DNA of 64,000 nucleotides, from contig NC_080420.1 in NCBI RefSeq assembly GCF_029873635.1, forward strand, positions 33,688,231 through 33,752,230, read 5' to 3'. The notes beneath the pieces are model-generated. The model searched no databases. It saw only the letters and a program-made list of their open reading frames with translations, and was not told the origin of the DNA. Of the stretch, positions 44,452-56,992 are shown one piece after another. Source of the stretch: Malania oleifera. Lineage: Eukaryota > Streptophyta > Magnoliopsida > Santalales > Ximeniaceae. The stretch's first letter is position 1, and each line of letters starts with the position of its first letter. The position numbers were made by a program, and so were the translations under genes.

Positions 44452-45440
44452 ATGGATTCTAGGGACCATAACGCTAAAGCCAGAGGGAGTAATAGTAAGG
44501 GGGCTGGTAATGAGGGTGGGAGCGATTCTATAATGGCGCTTCGAGGCTTTGCCTAATAGTTTATGGCCGAGGTTATGCGAAGTTCTCGAGCACAGGATCA
44601 TCCCACTACTGAGCTGGGAGGTTCTATTAAGCAATTCACTCACTTGAAGCCTCCTACGTTCGTGGGAAGTATTGACCCGATCCTTGCGGAGAATTGGATT
44701 TAGGAAATCAAAAAGATCTTGGACGTACTGTGATGCATATATGAGCATAAGGTGCTTTATGTTATGTTCAAACTGACTGGAGAGGACGAAAGATGGTGAT
44801 AAGCGGTAAAGCTGCTAGAGGAGTAGGGACTGGTACTGGTGGTGATGACTTGGAGTCGCTTTAGAGAGATTTTGTTTGACTAGTTTTTTCTAGCCTCCAT
44901 TAGAAATGCTAAGGCGGAAGAGTTCATGAACCTGACTCAGCGATAGCTAATTGTTTAGCAGTATGCCGCCCGGTTTATGGAACTGTCACGTTTTGTTCCT
45001 TATATGGTAGCTGACGAGTCTAGGAAGGCTTGGAGGTTCGAGAGGGGGCCGAGGCAAGAAATCTTGGAGCAGGTGGCTGTATTGCAGGTGCAAGATTTCA
45101 CTGCACTGGTGGATGAGGCCACTGTGGCAGAGACGAGCCTACAGGGAGAGCGGGTGTTCAGAATCCGAAGAAGAGGCCAATGCCTTCTGGTTTTCACATG
45201 GGTGATAGGTAGGGTCCTTGGAGAAGGTATGGTAATGGTGGAGGCCAGCAACGGGAGATGGGTGGTAGGAAATTTCAGGGTACTCCATCATACACTGTTT
45301 GCCCTACATGTGGCAAGAGGCATCTAGAGGAGTGTAGGGGCGGACCAGGTGGCTGCTTCTAGTGTGCTAGGCCTACACAGCATCAGTATCTAGGAGGTAA
45401 CCAGGCACCCCGAGGTGGTCAGTAGAGGGGCACCACCCAG
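44452..45440 (+). pseudogene. GYP-D gag
   Basis: Start ATG at 44452 (MDSRDHNAKARGSN). Interrupted motifs follow: [73 protein letters not shown] and [19 protein letters not shown]. The open part is 44977-45327. A decayed knuckle [12 protein letters not shown] and then CF-stop-CARP follow by about 45370. At least six stops. Confidence 0.8.
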
Positions 45441-45479
45441 GCGAGGGTGTACTTGTTTACATCGGGAGATGCAGGGAAC

Positions 45480-45811
45480 GCCGACGACGTGGTGATAGGT
45501 ACTATTTCCATTTTAGTGTTGTAGTGTTGTTTACTCAGGTGCGATGCACTCTTTTGTATCTCGAGGTTTGGTTAAATTGTGCGAGGTAGAAACACAATTG
45601 TTAGATGCTGAGTTAGGTGTGGTAATGCTGACAGGGTCAGTTGTTGTGTGTAGTAAGATGATCAGAGACTACCCAGTGGAGATTCAGAGGAGAATGTTGC
45701 CTGATAGTTTGATTGTTTTTGAGATGCATGGGTTCGACATCATTTTGGGGATGGATTGGCTAGCATCCAATTACGCTAGTATTGACTGCCATAGGAAAGA
45801 GGTAGTGTTCA
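45480..45811 (+). pseudogene. GYP-D protease, truncated
   Basis: The protease site reads YSGAMHSFVS where DSGA is expected, so the catalytic Asp is Tyr. The frame 45544-45816 continues to GFDIILGMDWLASNYASIDC and RKEVVF, then ends abruptly at the GYP-E LTR. RT and everything downstream of GYP-D is missing. Confidence 0.8.
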
Positions 45812-45836
45812 TATAACGACCCAAAAAATTCATACC

Positions 45837-45880
<44 letters not shown>

Positions 45881-47808
45881 CAACTGTAAACTATGTTACT
45901 CTGATACCCCTGTAATATCTATTATAGCATCTCAGTCCCAAAGTGGGCACCGAGGAATCCCTGCTCATAAGATAATACACCTATGCAGTGGAAAATATAA
46001 AAACATATAACCATAATTACAATACCAAAATTCATTTTTTTCCCAAAACATATAAATACATCTCTCTAGTATTCACCACTAGATCATCTCGTATCTACAC
46101 AAAATACACCTCCCAATACACACTTTACAAACATGGCAGTACAATATTCCCTCTATCTTTGAGCCTGATCTGCTTGTCTAACTGGATCACTTGAAATGTT
46201 TAAATTATTAGGATGAGACAACTCTCAGTAAGACAAAATATGCTATTACCAGTGTGTGGCAACTGAGTTTATATAAATAATATCCTTTTAATCAATTGAA
46301 ATTGAGATAACATGTAAAATAAAATACAATATAACTCACACCTATGTGGCTTAAAATATAACTGTTTCTGAACTTTCTATTTAATCATACTTTTAGTATC
46401 TATAGGTATAGTTGCTATTTTCTGTAAATCTGTATAAATATACATAACTGTGAAAACTTCCCTAAATGGATTATGTCATGATTTGACCCCTTATGATAGG
46501 GTTGTGCAGCCTGTAAGCTGTACTTAACACTGGTTGGCCTACCAGGTTAAGTCAACTGAAACCTCTATCGTCAAATCGGCCGCCTCAACCCAGACTACCA
46601 GGGAGTCTGCAAGCTCTCCCAAGGCATGATCGACTACTAATAAAATCCACATACTATCTAAGATATGTGGTTGCACTCTATACTGTAATAGCTACGGTAC
46701 CGTGCTCTGTAATATGATCTAGTCCATCAGGGTTTGATACTATATAATGCTATTATATATTTTACTGATTTACCACAATTCTGTTTAACTGTAATAACCA
46801 TGTTTCTGTAAAGCTGTATTAACAATAACACTATAATAAACAGATCTGTATAAATTGTAATAATTGTATGTTATGGTTCTGTAATATCTGTATATCATGG
46901 TTCAGTAATCTGTATAACATGGTACTTTAATCTATATATCATGGTACTATGAAAACTATATATCTGAATAAACTGTAATATCTAAATAAGCTGTGTAAAT
47001 CATAGTTCTGTAAAACACTGAATAGCCATAGCTCTGTAAATAAAACTGTATGATTTGCGTATTATAATTCTATAAAACTATATAATCGTATGTCTGTAAA
47101 AGCTGAGTAGAATTCTGTACTATACTAATATTTCTTATGCCACACAAATAAATAAAACTCATTAACTATAATATGTAAAACTGTATATTTTCTTACTCTA
47201 AAAATCCAAAAACACATACTACACTTTTCTATTAAAAATTTCTGATTTGACTAGCATAGCATATTTGCCTTACCAAACTGACTGGGAGACCTGACTCCAA
47301 TTTTATTCTTATGCTCGCAACGTAACAAACTCCAAAAACCCTAAAATAATGTACATTTCCTAGTTCAATCAACCCAAACTTAGAATAATAATTATACTTG
47401 ACTTTTCTCAAGGCTCACATATCTATTTTATCCATAAAATTCTAAACTACTAATTATTTATCAATATTACTTGAGTTCTTGAGAAAACATCCGCTGGGAT
47501 CCTCAACCCATGCCTATGGTCTTTGGAAACACAAACCCTAAAATCACAACACCCTAGTTTAATCAACTTAAGCTTCAGTATATTTCCATCTAACACAAGA
47601 TCTAGGTTCAGAAAAACCTACTAACTATATAAATCCTAAAATAACCTACTTACCCTGATTTTGGGATGGTGCCTAAACTTCTCAAACCAAAATTATGCTC
47701 TGGTTAAGTTGTAAAGAATCTCCCTGGGATCATCGTGGTAACTTCTGATCATCGAAACGGGGTGAATCAGAGCAAGAAATGAAGAGAGAAGGCAGAGAAT
47801 CCAAATTC

Positions 47809-47809
<1 letters not shown>

Positions 47810-47882
<73 letters not shown>
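47810..47882. repeat. (AG)n microsatellite in GYP-E leader
   Basis: About 36 uninterrupted AG units. The Ser/Leu-rich reading frame across it is an artefact. Confidence 0.95.
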
Positions 47883-47887
<5 letters not shown>

Positions 47888-47913
47888 ACTAGCCCAAATC
47901 TAACCTTTTGTGA

Positions 47914-47936
47914 ATTTATAAATGGCTGACCACGTG
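47914..47936 (-). promoter_or_regulatory. TATA box and G-box of GYP-E LTR
   Basis: Minus strand CACGTGGTCAGCCATTTATA: G-box then TATAAAT about 12 bases on, directly downstream of the palindrome array. Confidence 0.5.
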
Positions 47937-47938
47937 GC

Positions 47939-48130
47939 TTTGTCGACGAGAAACGTGGACTCATCGACAAACCATTGAAGGGAGTTCGTCAACGAACCCA
48001 TGAACTTCGTCGCCGAACCTGAATGTTCCAAAATCCCGCTCTCTGTATCTCTTTATCAACGAGACACGTGTTCTCATCGATAGGTCAAAGAAGGCAGTTC
48101 ATCGACGAGCTTAGGGTACTCATCGACAAA
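47939..48130 (-). promoter_or_regulatory. array of eight CGTCGACG-type palindromes (GYP-E)
   Basis: Copies include TTTGTCGACGAGA, ACTCATCGACAAAC, GTTCGTCAACGAAC, CTTCGTCGCCGAAC and GTTCATCGACGAGC, with the central spacer CGCTCTCTGTATCTC. Confidence 0.75.
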
Positions 48131-48242
48131 GCCCTGTAGATTCCCCTTTATAATTTCTCTTCCCTTATTTTCTCCTTTCTTTTCTTTCCTTTATTCTTTT
48201 CCTTTATTAATTTTCATAATTTATATCTTTCGGGTCTCTACA

Positions 48243-48536
48243 TTCTCCCCTCCTTATAAAATTTCGTCCTTGAAATTTTCTATTTGTGCTATACACCGTC
48301 CTTTGAGAAAAATTTGCTACTTATTTTATTAATTAACTGCACTTATGGCGGAGGAATACCGTGGTTACAATTACGGTTCTAGAAGATTACAAGTATACAC
48401 ATAAAAGAAAATTCTCCTAAAACCAAAAATACTACCTATCTTATCATCTATAATACAACTTATACATTAATTACCCTGCACTGTATAATCGATACTGATT
48501 TTTTCTGAACTATTTCCTTCCTTTTCCTGACTAATA
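48243..48536 (-). other. GYP-E polypurine tract and 3' internal non-coding region
   Basis: Minus strand ...AAATTTTATAAGGAGGGGAG against the LTR. The conserved pre-tract block is at 48341-48369. Confidence 0.8.
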
Positions 48537-48779
48537 CTAATCCCCACTGAACATATGTGGGTATTTCTGTTGTATTTCCTCCTCAAGCTCCCACAATGCT
48601 TCCTCTACTGCATGATTCCTCCATAGGAATTTTACTAGTGGAATTTTCTTGGTGCGCAACTCCTGTTCTTTTCTATCTAGAATCAGTACTGGAGTTTCGT
48701 CATATGCTAAAGTATCTCTAAGATCTATCTCTTCATAGTTGATTACGTGGGAAGGATCTGAGACGTATTTCCTCAGCAT
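48537..48779 (-). pseudogene. GYP-E integrase C terminus with chromodomain
   Basis: [12 protein letters not shown], then a chromodomain-like segment: VLILDRKEQELRTKKIPLVK, LWRNHAVEEALWELEEEI, KYPHMF. This is the mark of Tekay-type chromoviruses, whose integrase tail helps choose chromatin targets. The frame is clean here, but the upstream integrase is in a different frame. Confidence 0.85.
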
Positions 48780-49640
48780 GGAAACATGGAATACGTCATG
48801 AATCCTGGATAGAGCTGGTGGTAAAGCTAGCCTCTAGGCGATTGAACCCACTCTATCAAGTATCTTGAATGGGCCAATAAACCTAGGGCTCAACTTTCCT
48901 TTCTTCCCAAGCCTTATAGTTCCTCTTAGTGGTGCTACTCTCAGAAATACCTGATCTCCTATATCAAACTCCAACTTTCGACAGCGAGTATTTGCGTAGC
49001 TTTTCTTCCAACTCTGAGTTGCACTGATTCTATCTTTAATAAGTCGGACTTTATCATATGCCTATTGCACCAATTCTAGTCCCAGAACTCGCCACTCACC
49101 CATTTCATCCTAGTATAATGGAGAACGACACCTTCTACCATATAATGCCTCGTAAGGTGCCATCCCGATGCTGGCCTGGTAGCTATTATTATACACAAAT
49201 TCAACCAGTGGCATATACTGGGTCCAACTACCCCCGAAATTCAGCACACATGCTCGTAGCATATCCTCAAGTATTTGGATTGTCCTCTCTATCTGCCTAT
49301 CAATATGAGGATGAAAGGTAGTGTTGAATGATAATTGAGACCCCGAAGCTTCCTGCAAACTCCTCCAAAACCACGACGTGAAACGTGGGTCTCGGTCTGA
49401 AACTATAGAAACTGGTACACCATGGGGTCGAACTATCTCCTGAATGTATAAATCTGCAAGTCTGTTCATAGAGTAGTTGACTTTAATAGGGAAAAAATGA
49501 GTAGTCTTCGTCAGTCAGTCTATGACCACCTAAATTGTGTTCTTCCCATGCAATTTCGGCGGTAAACCTGTAATGAAATCCATGGATATATGATCCCACT
49601 TCCACTCAGGGATGTGAAGTGACTGCAACTGTCCCGCTGG
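48780..49640 (-). pseudogene. GYP-E integrase core
   Basis: Frame 49469-49110: [13 protein letters not shown] (second catalytic Asp), RQIERTIQ (Glu present), RACVLNFGGSWTQYMPLVEF, YNNSYQASIGMAPYEALYGR. The part upstream (49640-49470) and the region 49109-48780 are readable only with stops. Confidence 0.82.
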
Positions 49641-50849
49641 TCTTTGGTGCTCAGCCTTTACCTACCGGCACATCAAACACTGCTCTACAAACTCAGCTAT
49701 CTCCCTCTTCATGCCGCTCCACGAGAAGGATTCCTCAAGGTCTCGATACATTTTAGTGCCTCGAGGATGCACTGTGTAAAGGGATCTGTGTGCCTCTTCT
49801 AGGACAGTCCTCCTAATCTTAGCATTTGCAGGTATGCACAGCTTGGTATGGAACCTCAGAGCTTCATCTTTGAAATACTAAACTCGTCCCCCTGTCCATC
49901 TTGCTCTCTATCTATCAGATCTACCAATTCTGCGTCATTCCTTTGAGCAAATTTGATCCTCTGTTGCAAGGTAGGTTATAACACTAGGTTGGCAATAAAT
50001 GTTTGGTGATCATCCTCTACTAGCTCCACACCGAGCCTCTCCAAATCCATCTAAATCGGATGCTGAATCCCTACTGCTAACAAAGTTGCTTCCATTGATT
50101 TTTGGCTCAGAGCATCAGCCACCACGTTTACTTTCCTCGGGTACTAACTGATAGCGCAATCATAATCTTTAATGAGCTCTCGCCATCTTCTCTGCCTCAT
50201 ATTCAATTCTTTTTAGGTGAAGAAATGCTTCAAACTTTTATAGTCAGTGAAGATCTCACATCTCCCACCATAAAGATAATGCCTCCAAATCTTTAAAGTA
50301 TATACCACTGCAGTTAATTCTAAATCATGTACTAGGTAGTTTTTTTCATACTCCTTAAGCTGCCGAGAAGTGTAAGCAATAACCCGCTGGTGCTACATCA
50401 ACACACATCCAAGTCCCTTCTGGGATGCATCATCGTATATGACAAATCCATCCTCTCCTGATGGAATAGATAATACCGGTGTAGTGACCAGCTGCTACTA
50501 CAACTCCTGGAAGCTCTACTCACAATCATCGGTCCATTCAAACCTTACATTCTTCCTTATAAGTCGTGTCAGTGGACTCGATAATTTGGAAAAGACATCC
50601 AAAAAATGCCGATAGTACCCTGCTAGACATAGGAAGCTTCTGATCTCTAGAACATTCCTCGGTCTCACCCAATTCACTACTGCTTCAATTTTACTCAGAT
50701 CTACTGATGTCGTCCCCAGAAATCACATGCCCGAGAAAAGTGACTTGCCTCAGCCAGAATTCACATTTCTTGAATTTAGCATATAACTTCTTTTCCTTTA
50801 ATACTTGCAATACCAGTCTCATATGATCCTCGTGTTCCTTAAAACTCTT
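49641..50849 (-). pseudogene. GYP-E RNase H and RT C-terminal part
   Basis: Stop-ridden minus-strand translation matches GYP-A/GYP-X: integrase zinc region near 49740, RNase H around 50090-50480, and RT ending with [28 protein letters not shown] and VTFLGHV at 50850-50700. The N-terminal RT, protease, gag and 5' LTR are missing where COP-F begins. Confidence 0.78.
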
Positions 50850-52777
50850 TGGGAATTACGGTGTTATCACAAGAGGGGGGGGTCAATTGGGTATTTTCAA
50901 AAATTAAGTTCTTTAAGTTCTAATTTTGAAAACTATCAATTACAAACTTGTAATCTACTTAATACCTAGCTCAATGTTTCACAATTAATCAATTTAATGT
51001 GTGTCTTTATCAAGCATAGAATTTTACCCAATTACACACAAACTTATCAAATGCTCAACTTATACACAATAAACATATAATTTAAATGTAAGCGGAAATT
51101 AAAAGGAGTTAAGGGAAGAGAGAAGACAAATATGATTTTTATGAGGTTCAGCCTACCTCAGCATACGTCCTCGCCTTGAGTAACCCACGCAAGGATTCCA
51201 CTAAAAATCCGCTCCTTTAACTAGGACGGAGCGTCCCTTACAATCTGCTGCTTATAAGAGGTGTAGCTTCCTCCTTAACCTCGGTTCACAGCCCGAACCG
51301 TGAATATAAAATAAAATTACAATTTTTGGAAAAAAACTCAAATGCTTCTGCACAAAGCTAGTGAGTACAATAGAAACCTAAAATATACTCATATGATAAA
51401 AGTTGAAACTCAATGTATGAGTGTGATATTCAATGATATTTCTTGAAATAAGTGATGAATGATCGTTATTTAAAATATGTAGGACAAAGATGCTCCAACG
51501 ATCTAATCAACTATACGATTTTTATAAAATTATTTGAATTGCAGGTATAGTTCAAAAATCTAAATCAGATTTATGATCTTCACAAAAATTGCTCGGACTA
51601 GTGATTTTCAGTAAAGATAAAAAATATAGTCTTTATCAAAATACTAAGTTAATAAGGTTTCTCTAGAATATTAAATCAGATATATATTTTTTTAACAATA
51701 ATTATGCCAAGATGAAATCTTTGAATAAATAATAAACTTGATAGTTTTTCAAAGATTTGAAACTTTAATAAAAACTTCTCTTAAATAATGATCTTTCACA
51801 AAATGTATATATAATTAATAACTCAAGATCAATCTCTAAAAAAAAAGAAAAATTCAAGAATAAATTTGTGAGAGGAAAAAGTCTTTGAGAATCAGCAAAC
51901 AATTAGTTTGATCACCAAACCTCAATACCCAAGTTATTTGCACAATATTCGTTGGAACGCCTTTTGAAAATCATCGTAATCCAAGCTTAGATTTGATGTG
52001 AATGCTTTGAAATCACAGGCAAGAACTTAGCAATGTGTTCAATGCTCTCAAGAGATGTGCAAAATTTTAAGGCTCCCAGTAGATGTGCAACAAGTGGTGC
52101 TCTAGGGTTTAGAGTTTAGGTTTATAAGCAATCTCGCCATCTAAACATCTTCTGGCCGTTAGATAATTTAAAATACTATATTTATATTCGTGTCAATGCT
52201 AGAATGTCATTTTGTGCCTCGACCTTCGTCGACGAGTGTACAACACTCCTTTGTCGACGGGGGTCATGAGTTCATCGACGAGAGCACTGTTTGAACTTTT
52301 TCGGCTCTCAGAATATTTTTTCGTTGATGAGACAACACTATTCATTGTCGAGTGGCCTTCATACGTTCATCGATGAGGCCATGGGGTTCATTGACGAGGC
52401 TTCTAAAATTTTTCTCAAAAATTTATTCAACCTAGAGCTAATGTAAATGAATCTTTCATGAAATGCATAAGTCCTTAAGTCTTTCTAGGGTACATTTGAG
52501 CTTCAAATTAAATCACATAAAATATGTAAATACATTCAATTCTAAATACCCATTCCCACTGAAGATCTTGAAGTTGAAGTTTGATTCTTCATCCTTTTAT
52601 TCTTCTAGTTCCATGGATTGAGCCAAGTGATATGTACTTTAGGTTCCTTGTGACTTCCATATCAAGCTTACCGTTCGTGCATTCTAAATCATGATCCTAT
52701 TCACAAATTCAATTGCACAGGTCAAATACCAAGTGATTTATCATTATCAAAACAGGATTGGACTCATAGAGTCAACA
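50850..52777 (-). repeat. COP-F 3' LTR
   Basis: 1928 bp. Outer end TGGGAATTACGG (expected TGTGAATTACGG), inner end ...ATAGAGTCAACA. Seven-copy CGTCGACG-type array at 52225-52402, TATA box TATAAA at 52136-52131, AAACCCTAG just after it on the minus strand. Confidence 0.85.
52225..52402 (-). promoter_or_regulatory. array of seven CGTCGACG-type palindromes (COP-F 3' LTR)
   Basis: CTTCGTCGACGAGT, CTTTGTCGACGGGG, GTTCATCGACGAGA, TTTCGTTGATGAGA, ATTCATTGTCGAGT, GTTCATCGATGAGG and GTTCATTGACGAGG, about 375-550 bp from the LTR 5' end. Confidence 0.75.
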
Positions 52778-53436
52778 ATTTCCCTCTTTTTGATGATGAC
52801 AAACACACGAGCAAAAATGGGTTACGCCTAACAAAACTCCCCCTAAGATAATGCATAATATAGAATTCAGCAATATAGCAATATGGTTTACACACAATGA
52901 AGTTCATACACATTGTAGAATATGCAATATTTTTTCTAGTATATCTTTCTTACTACTTCTTCCCCTTTTTGACAAAAGAAAAATCATTTTTGCTTACTAT
53001 CTCCCCCTTTTTGACATCAACAAAATGGTATAAAAAAAATGTGCTAACATAATTATATCTCATCTTTGCAATCAAAATACCTTTCAACCTCTATGTTTCA
53101 AGATTTTACTACGGAATATATCTTCCTATGTTACTCAATTTACTTCTCCCCATTTCTAATACATATTTGTGTTGTTGAATCAAATTTCAATGTGAACATA
53201 CACAGTATTGTAATATACATAGACATAGATAAGCAAATTAGTCCATTAAAGTCCAAAAGTTTATATGAGCATCAACATGTGTCATGTACCCCTAAAAAAT
53301 TAATATGCAGTAACCATTTGTTAAGTTTCATACCAAATGTAAAACAAACTAGTCAAATGTGAAAAAAAAAAAAATTTAACCAAATTTGAATTTGAATTGA
53401 AATTGCCCCCCCTTAATTATGTAGTCTAATGTAACT
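52778..53436 (-). other. COP-F polypurine tract and 3' untranslated region
   Basis: Minus strand CAAAAAGAGGGAAAT abuts the LTR as the polypurine tract. A second purine run (GTCAAAAAGGGGGAGAT near 53000-53016) lies upstream. No supported gene; the plus frame 53066-53362 has no recognisable domain. Confidence 0.7.
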
Positions 53437-54035
53437 CTAGGCAACTTCTCGATTATGCATCAGGCCTAATTCATGTCTAATTTGGATAAACCTATCCTCT
53501 GGAAGTGGTTTCATGAATATGTCTGCCCATTGTTCATTTGTGCAAACAAGCTCAAGTGTCACATCTCCTTTTTGCGCATGATCACAAAGAAAATGATGTC
53601 TAATTTCTATGTGTTTAGTTCGTAAATGTGATATAGGACTTTTTGAGATGTTTATTGCACTCATATTGTCGCATCTTATAAGAACTGTGTCATAGAGTAA
53701 TCCAAAATCCATAAGTTGTTGTTTCATGTAAAGCGTTTGAGCACAACAACTTCTAGCCGCTATATATTCTGCCTCGATTGTGGAAAGAGCAACTAAATTT
53801 TATTTTTTGAAAACCATGATACTAAAGAATGTTCTAAGAAATGACATATGCCAGTCGTACTTTTTCTATTTACTTTGCTATTGACAAAATCTGCATCCGA
53901 ATAGCTGATAATTTCAAACGAGGTATATTTAAGATACCATAATCCAAGTTCAATGGTTCCAATCAGGTATCTAAGTATTCTTTTGACAGCTAATAAATGG
54001 GATTCTTTAGGTACGGTCTGAAATCTTGCGCACAA
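53437..54035 (-). pseudogene. COP-F RNase H
   Basis: Frame 54035-53793: FQTVPKESHLLAVKRILRYL, YSDADF, RKSTTGICHFL. Frame 53727-53437: LIRCDNMSAINIS (catalytic Asp kept), RTKHIEIRHHFLCDH, CTNEQWADIFMKPLPEDRF. A break lies at about 53728-53792 (ALSTIEAEYIAA-type region). Confidence 0.85.
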
Positions 54036-55090
54036 TCATATACTAAACATTATGCTAGGCCTGCTAGTAATCAGATACAGTAAGCTGCCAATCATCCCAC
54101 GATAGAGCTTAACATTTACTAGTATGCCTTGTTCGTCTTTGTCTAATTTTAAAGAAGAGCTTATTGGTGTTCTTAGAGTTTTACCATCTTCCATATTAAA
54201 CCTTTTGAACAGAACTCTAATATACTTCGATTGATTTATAAAGATTCCATGTTTTTCTTGTTTAATTTGAAGTCCTAGGAAGAAGTTGAGTTCTCCCATC
54301 ATGCTCATCTCAAATTCATTTTGTATACAACTTGCAAACTCATTGCACAACTCTTCATTTGTTGATCCAAAGATGATATCATCTACGTGTACTTGTACTA
54401 GGAGCATGTTGTCATTCTTAGATTTGATGAAGAGTGTTGTATCCATCTTTCCTTTAATAAATCCATTATCTAGTAGAAAGCCGCTTAGCCTTTCATACCA
54501 AGCTCTAGGAGTTTGCTTTAAACCAAACAAGGCTTTAGTTTGACTATAAACGTGATTTGGATGCTTATGATTTTCAAAACCTGGGGGTTGTTTTGCATAT
54601 ACTTCTTCACTTATGTAGCCATTTAAAAATGTACTTTTGACAGCCATTTGATACAACTTGAAATCCTTAAAAGCTACATAAGCTAACGACATTCGAATGG
54701 CTTCCATTCTAGCTACAAGTGCAAAGGTTTCCTCAAAATCTATTTCTTCTTCCTGGTTGTATCCCTGAGCTACTAGTCTTGCCTTATTTCTAACAACTAT
54801 TCCATGTTCATCTTTCTTGTTCTTACATATCCATTTTGTTCCAACAACTATCTTATCCTTAGGTCTAGGAACTAATGTCAAAACTTTATTTCTCTCAAAC
54901 TGATTTAGTTCTTCTTGCATAGATATTACCCATGATTCATCCTCAATTGCTTCACTCACATTCTTAGTTTCTTCTTGTGACAAGAAAGCAAAATGACTAA
55001 TCATATTTCTAAGTGAGGATTATGTAGTTGCTCCACGTGATGGTTCTCCTATAATTTGATCTATAGAATGATTCTTTATGTACTTCCATT
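54036..55090 (-). pseudogene. COP-F reverse transcriptase
   Basis: The longest open frame in the window (55004-54036, 322 codons). Motifs: [98 protein letters not shown] (His for the usual Tyr; both Asp kept), [40 protein letters not shown]. It reads across the point where COP-G is cut, so it shows what COP-G lost. Confidence 0.9.
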
Positions 55091-56574
55091 ATCTAGGTGG
55101 TTCATTAATCTCTTTTTCCACTTGATTATCTTTAGAAGATGTTTCTTTAACTTTAGTATTTTCAATAGATAGTTTTTCAAATTCCTTGTTAATCTCAATT
55201 TCATCCTCATCAGTCTTTTGAGCAAATGGACTGGATTCTTTGAATACAACATGAATGGATTCTACAAAGGTTAATGTTCGTTTATTATATATCCTGTAGG
55301 CTTTACTATCTAAGACATATCCTAGAAAAAATACCTTCATTAGATTTCACATTAAACTTTCCTAAATGTTCATTGTCTCTAAGTACAAAGCACTTGCAGC
55401 CAAAGACATGGAAATATGAGATGTTTGATCTATGACCATTCCATAATTCACATGGAGTCTTATTTAGAGATGGTCTAATCAGGACTCTATTTAGAACATA
55501 TCAGGTGGTATTTACTGCTTCAACCTAGAAGTACTTAAGTAGTTTATGTTCGTTGAGCATGGTTTTGACCATTTTTTTTTATAGACCTATTCTTTCTTTC
55601 AATTACACCAAAATGTTGTTATGTTCTAGGAGCTGAAAAATTATGAGATATTCCTAATGAATCACAGTATTCTTCCATACCTTGATTTTTAAATTCTCTA
55701 CCCTCTCACTTCTGATTTTAGTGATAGTGTATCCCTTTTCATTTTGAATTTTCTTGCACAGTTTAATAAATTGTTCATATGTTTCATTTTTGTGACCTAA
55801 AAATAGTAACCATGTAAATCTAGAATAATCATCAACGATAACAAATGTGTATGATTTTCCTCCTAAACTTTGAATTAGGTTTGGACCAAATAAATCTAAG
55901 TGTAGCATTTGGAGTGGCCTAGTAGTAGAGATTACTTTCTTCTTCTTAAAACCAAATCTTGCTTGTTTTCCTAGTTGACATGCATCACAGATTTTGTCTT
56001 TCACGAATTTTGCCTTAGGCAATCTCTTAACTAAGTCTCCCTTAACTAGTTTAGTTATTAAATCCATGTTTGTGTGTCTTAGTCTCCTATGCCAAATCCA
56101 ACTAATCTCATTCATTGCATAGAAACATGTCACATATTGAGAAGTTAAGTCATCAAAGCTGGTGGTATATACATTTTCATGACGCTCAGCCGTAAATAGA
56201 ATTTTGTTATCAGTTTTATGCCCAACAATGAACTTGTCATGTTCAAAAGATACTTTATAACCTTTATTACACAGTTGACTTATGCTCAATAAGTTATGTT
56301 TTAAACCATCAACCAGTAAAATATCATTTATAAATAGTGATGGATCGTTACCAACTTTACCTACACCTATGATCCTTCCTTTTGCATTGTCTCCAAAAGT
56401 GACAAATCCTTTGTCCTTTGGTGTGATGGATGCGAATTTAGCTTTATCCCCAGTCATATGACACGAACATCCGCTGTCCATATACCATCTATCTTTTGAG
56501 GAGGATGATCTCAAGCATACCTGCAATAGACATTTAAGTAACTGTTTTTGGTGCCCATTTTTTCTTGGGTCCAT
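55089..56574 (-). pseudogene. COP-F protease, pre-integrase and integrase
   Basis: Frame 56574-55654: RWYMDSGCSCHMTGD (protease Asp intact), HNLLSISQLCNKGYK, WIWHRRLRHTNM, CDACQLGKQAR, LHLDLFGP and VIVDDYSRFTWLLF. Where the second integrase Asp is expected (SDRGREF in the family) it reads SERVENL, with a frame disturbance. The rest to 55341 has stops. Frame 55340-55089 resumes with FLGYVLDSKAYRIYNKRT and an acidic linker. Confidence 0.85.
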
Positions 56575-56616
56575 GGGGGTTAGCGCTTGAATCTCGTTTA
56601 ACTCTCCATACTTTTT

Positions 56617-56940
56617 TCATTTTAACATTTTGTTCTTAAAAGGACAATCAAGTTTTATATGACCAATCCTTTTACATTTAAAGCGTGTGGTATACTTATA
56701 TGAGTATTTTGATGGAGCATAAGTCTTTGATTCTCTTACAAAATAACACATGCAAAGATGTTTTTGTTTCAAAATTTTCTTTCTATTAAAACCAAATCCT
56801 TCTTTATCCAGGGAATTCCTTTGTGCCCCAAGAAGTCTTTCAAAGTTACTTTGGCCCTCTGTGAATTTATGAATAATTTTAGAATTGTCTTTCAAATTTC
56901 TTTCCAATTCCTCGATTTCTAAATCCTTTTCTTTTATCAC
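56617..56940 (-). pseudogene. COP-F gag-pol linker: coiled coil and second zinc knuckle
   Basis: KEKDLEIEELERNLKDN forms a heptad-rich segment; then RNSLDKEGFGF, YFVRESKTYAP and a knuckle-like FKCKRIGHIKLDCPF with only one of the first two Cys. Matches the COP-G layout. Confidence 0.75.
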
Positions 56941-56992
56941 AGATGCATGGGACTTATTAAATTTTTATAAAAACTTTGAGAGTTCTTTTACT

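Larger units (their letters stand above)
45812..48242 (-). repeat. GYP-E 3' LTR
   Basis: About 2.43 kb with inverted ends TATAACGACCC (outer) and GGGTCTCTACA (inner), preceded on the left by GTTCA. On the minus strand: eight-copy CGTCGACG-type array (48130-47939), G-box CACGTG (47931-47936), TATA box (47920-47914), (CT)n leader (47882-47810) and an (AT)n run at 45841-45879 near the outer end. Confidence 0.75.

Noticed and set aside
52851..53362. Plus-strand open frames in the COP-F 3' region
   Set aside because: No recognisable domain; the region is the non-coding tail between RNase H and the LTR of a minus-strand Copia.
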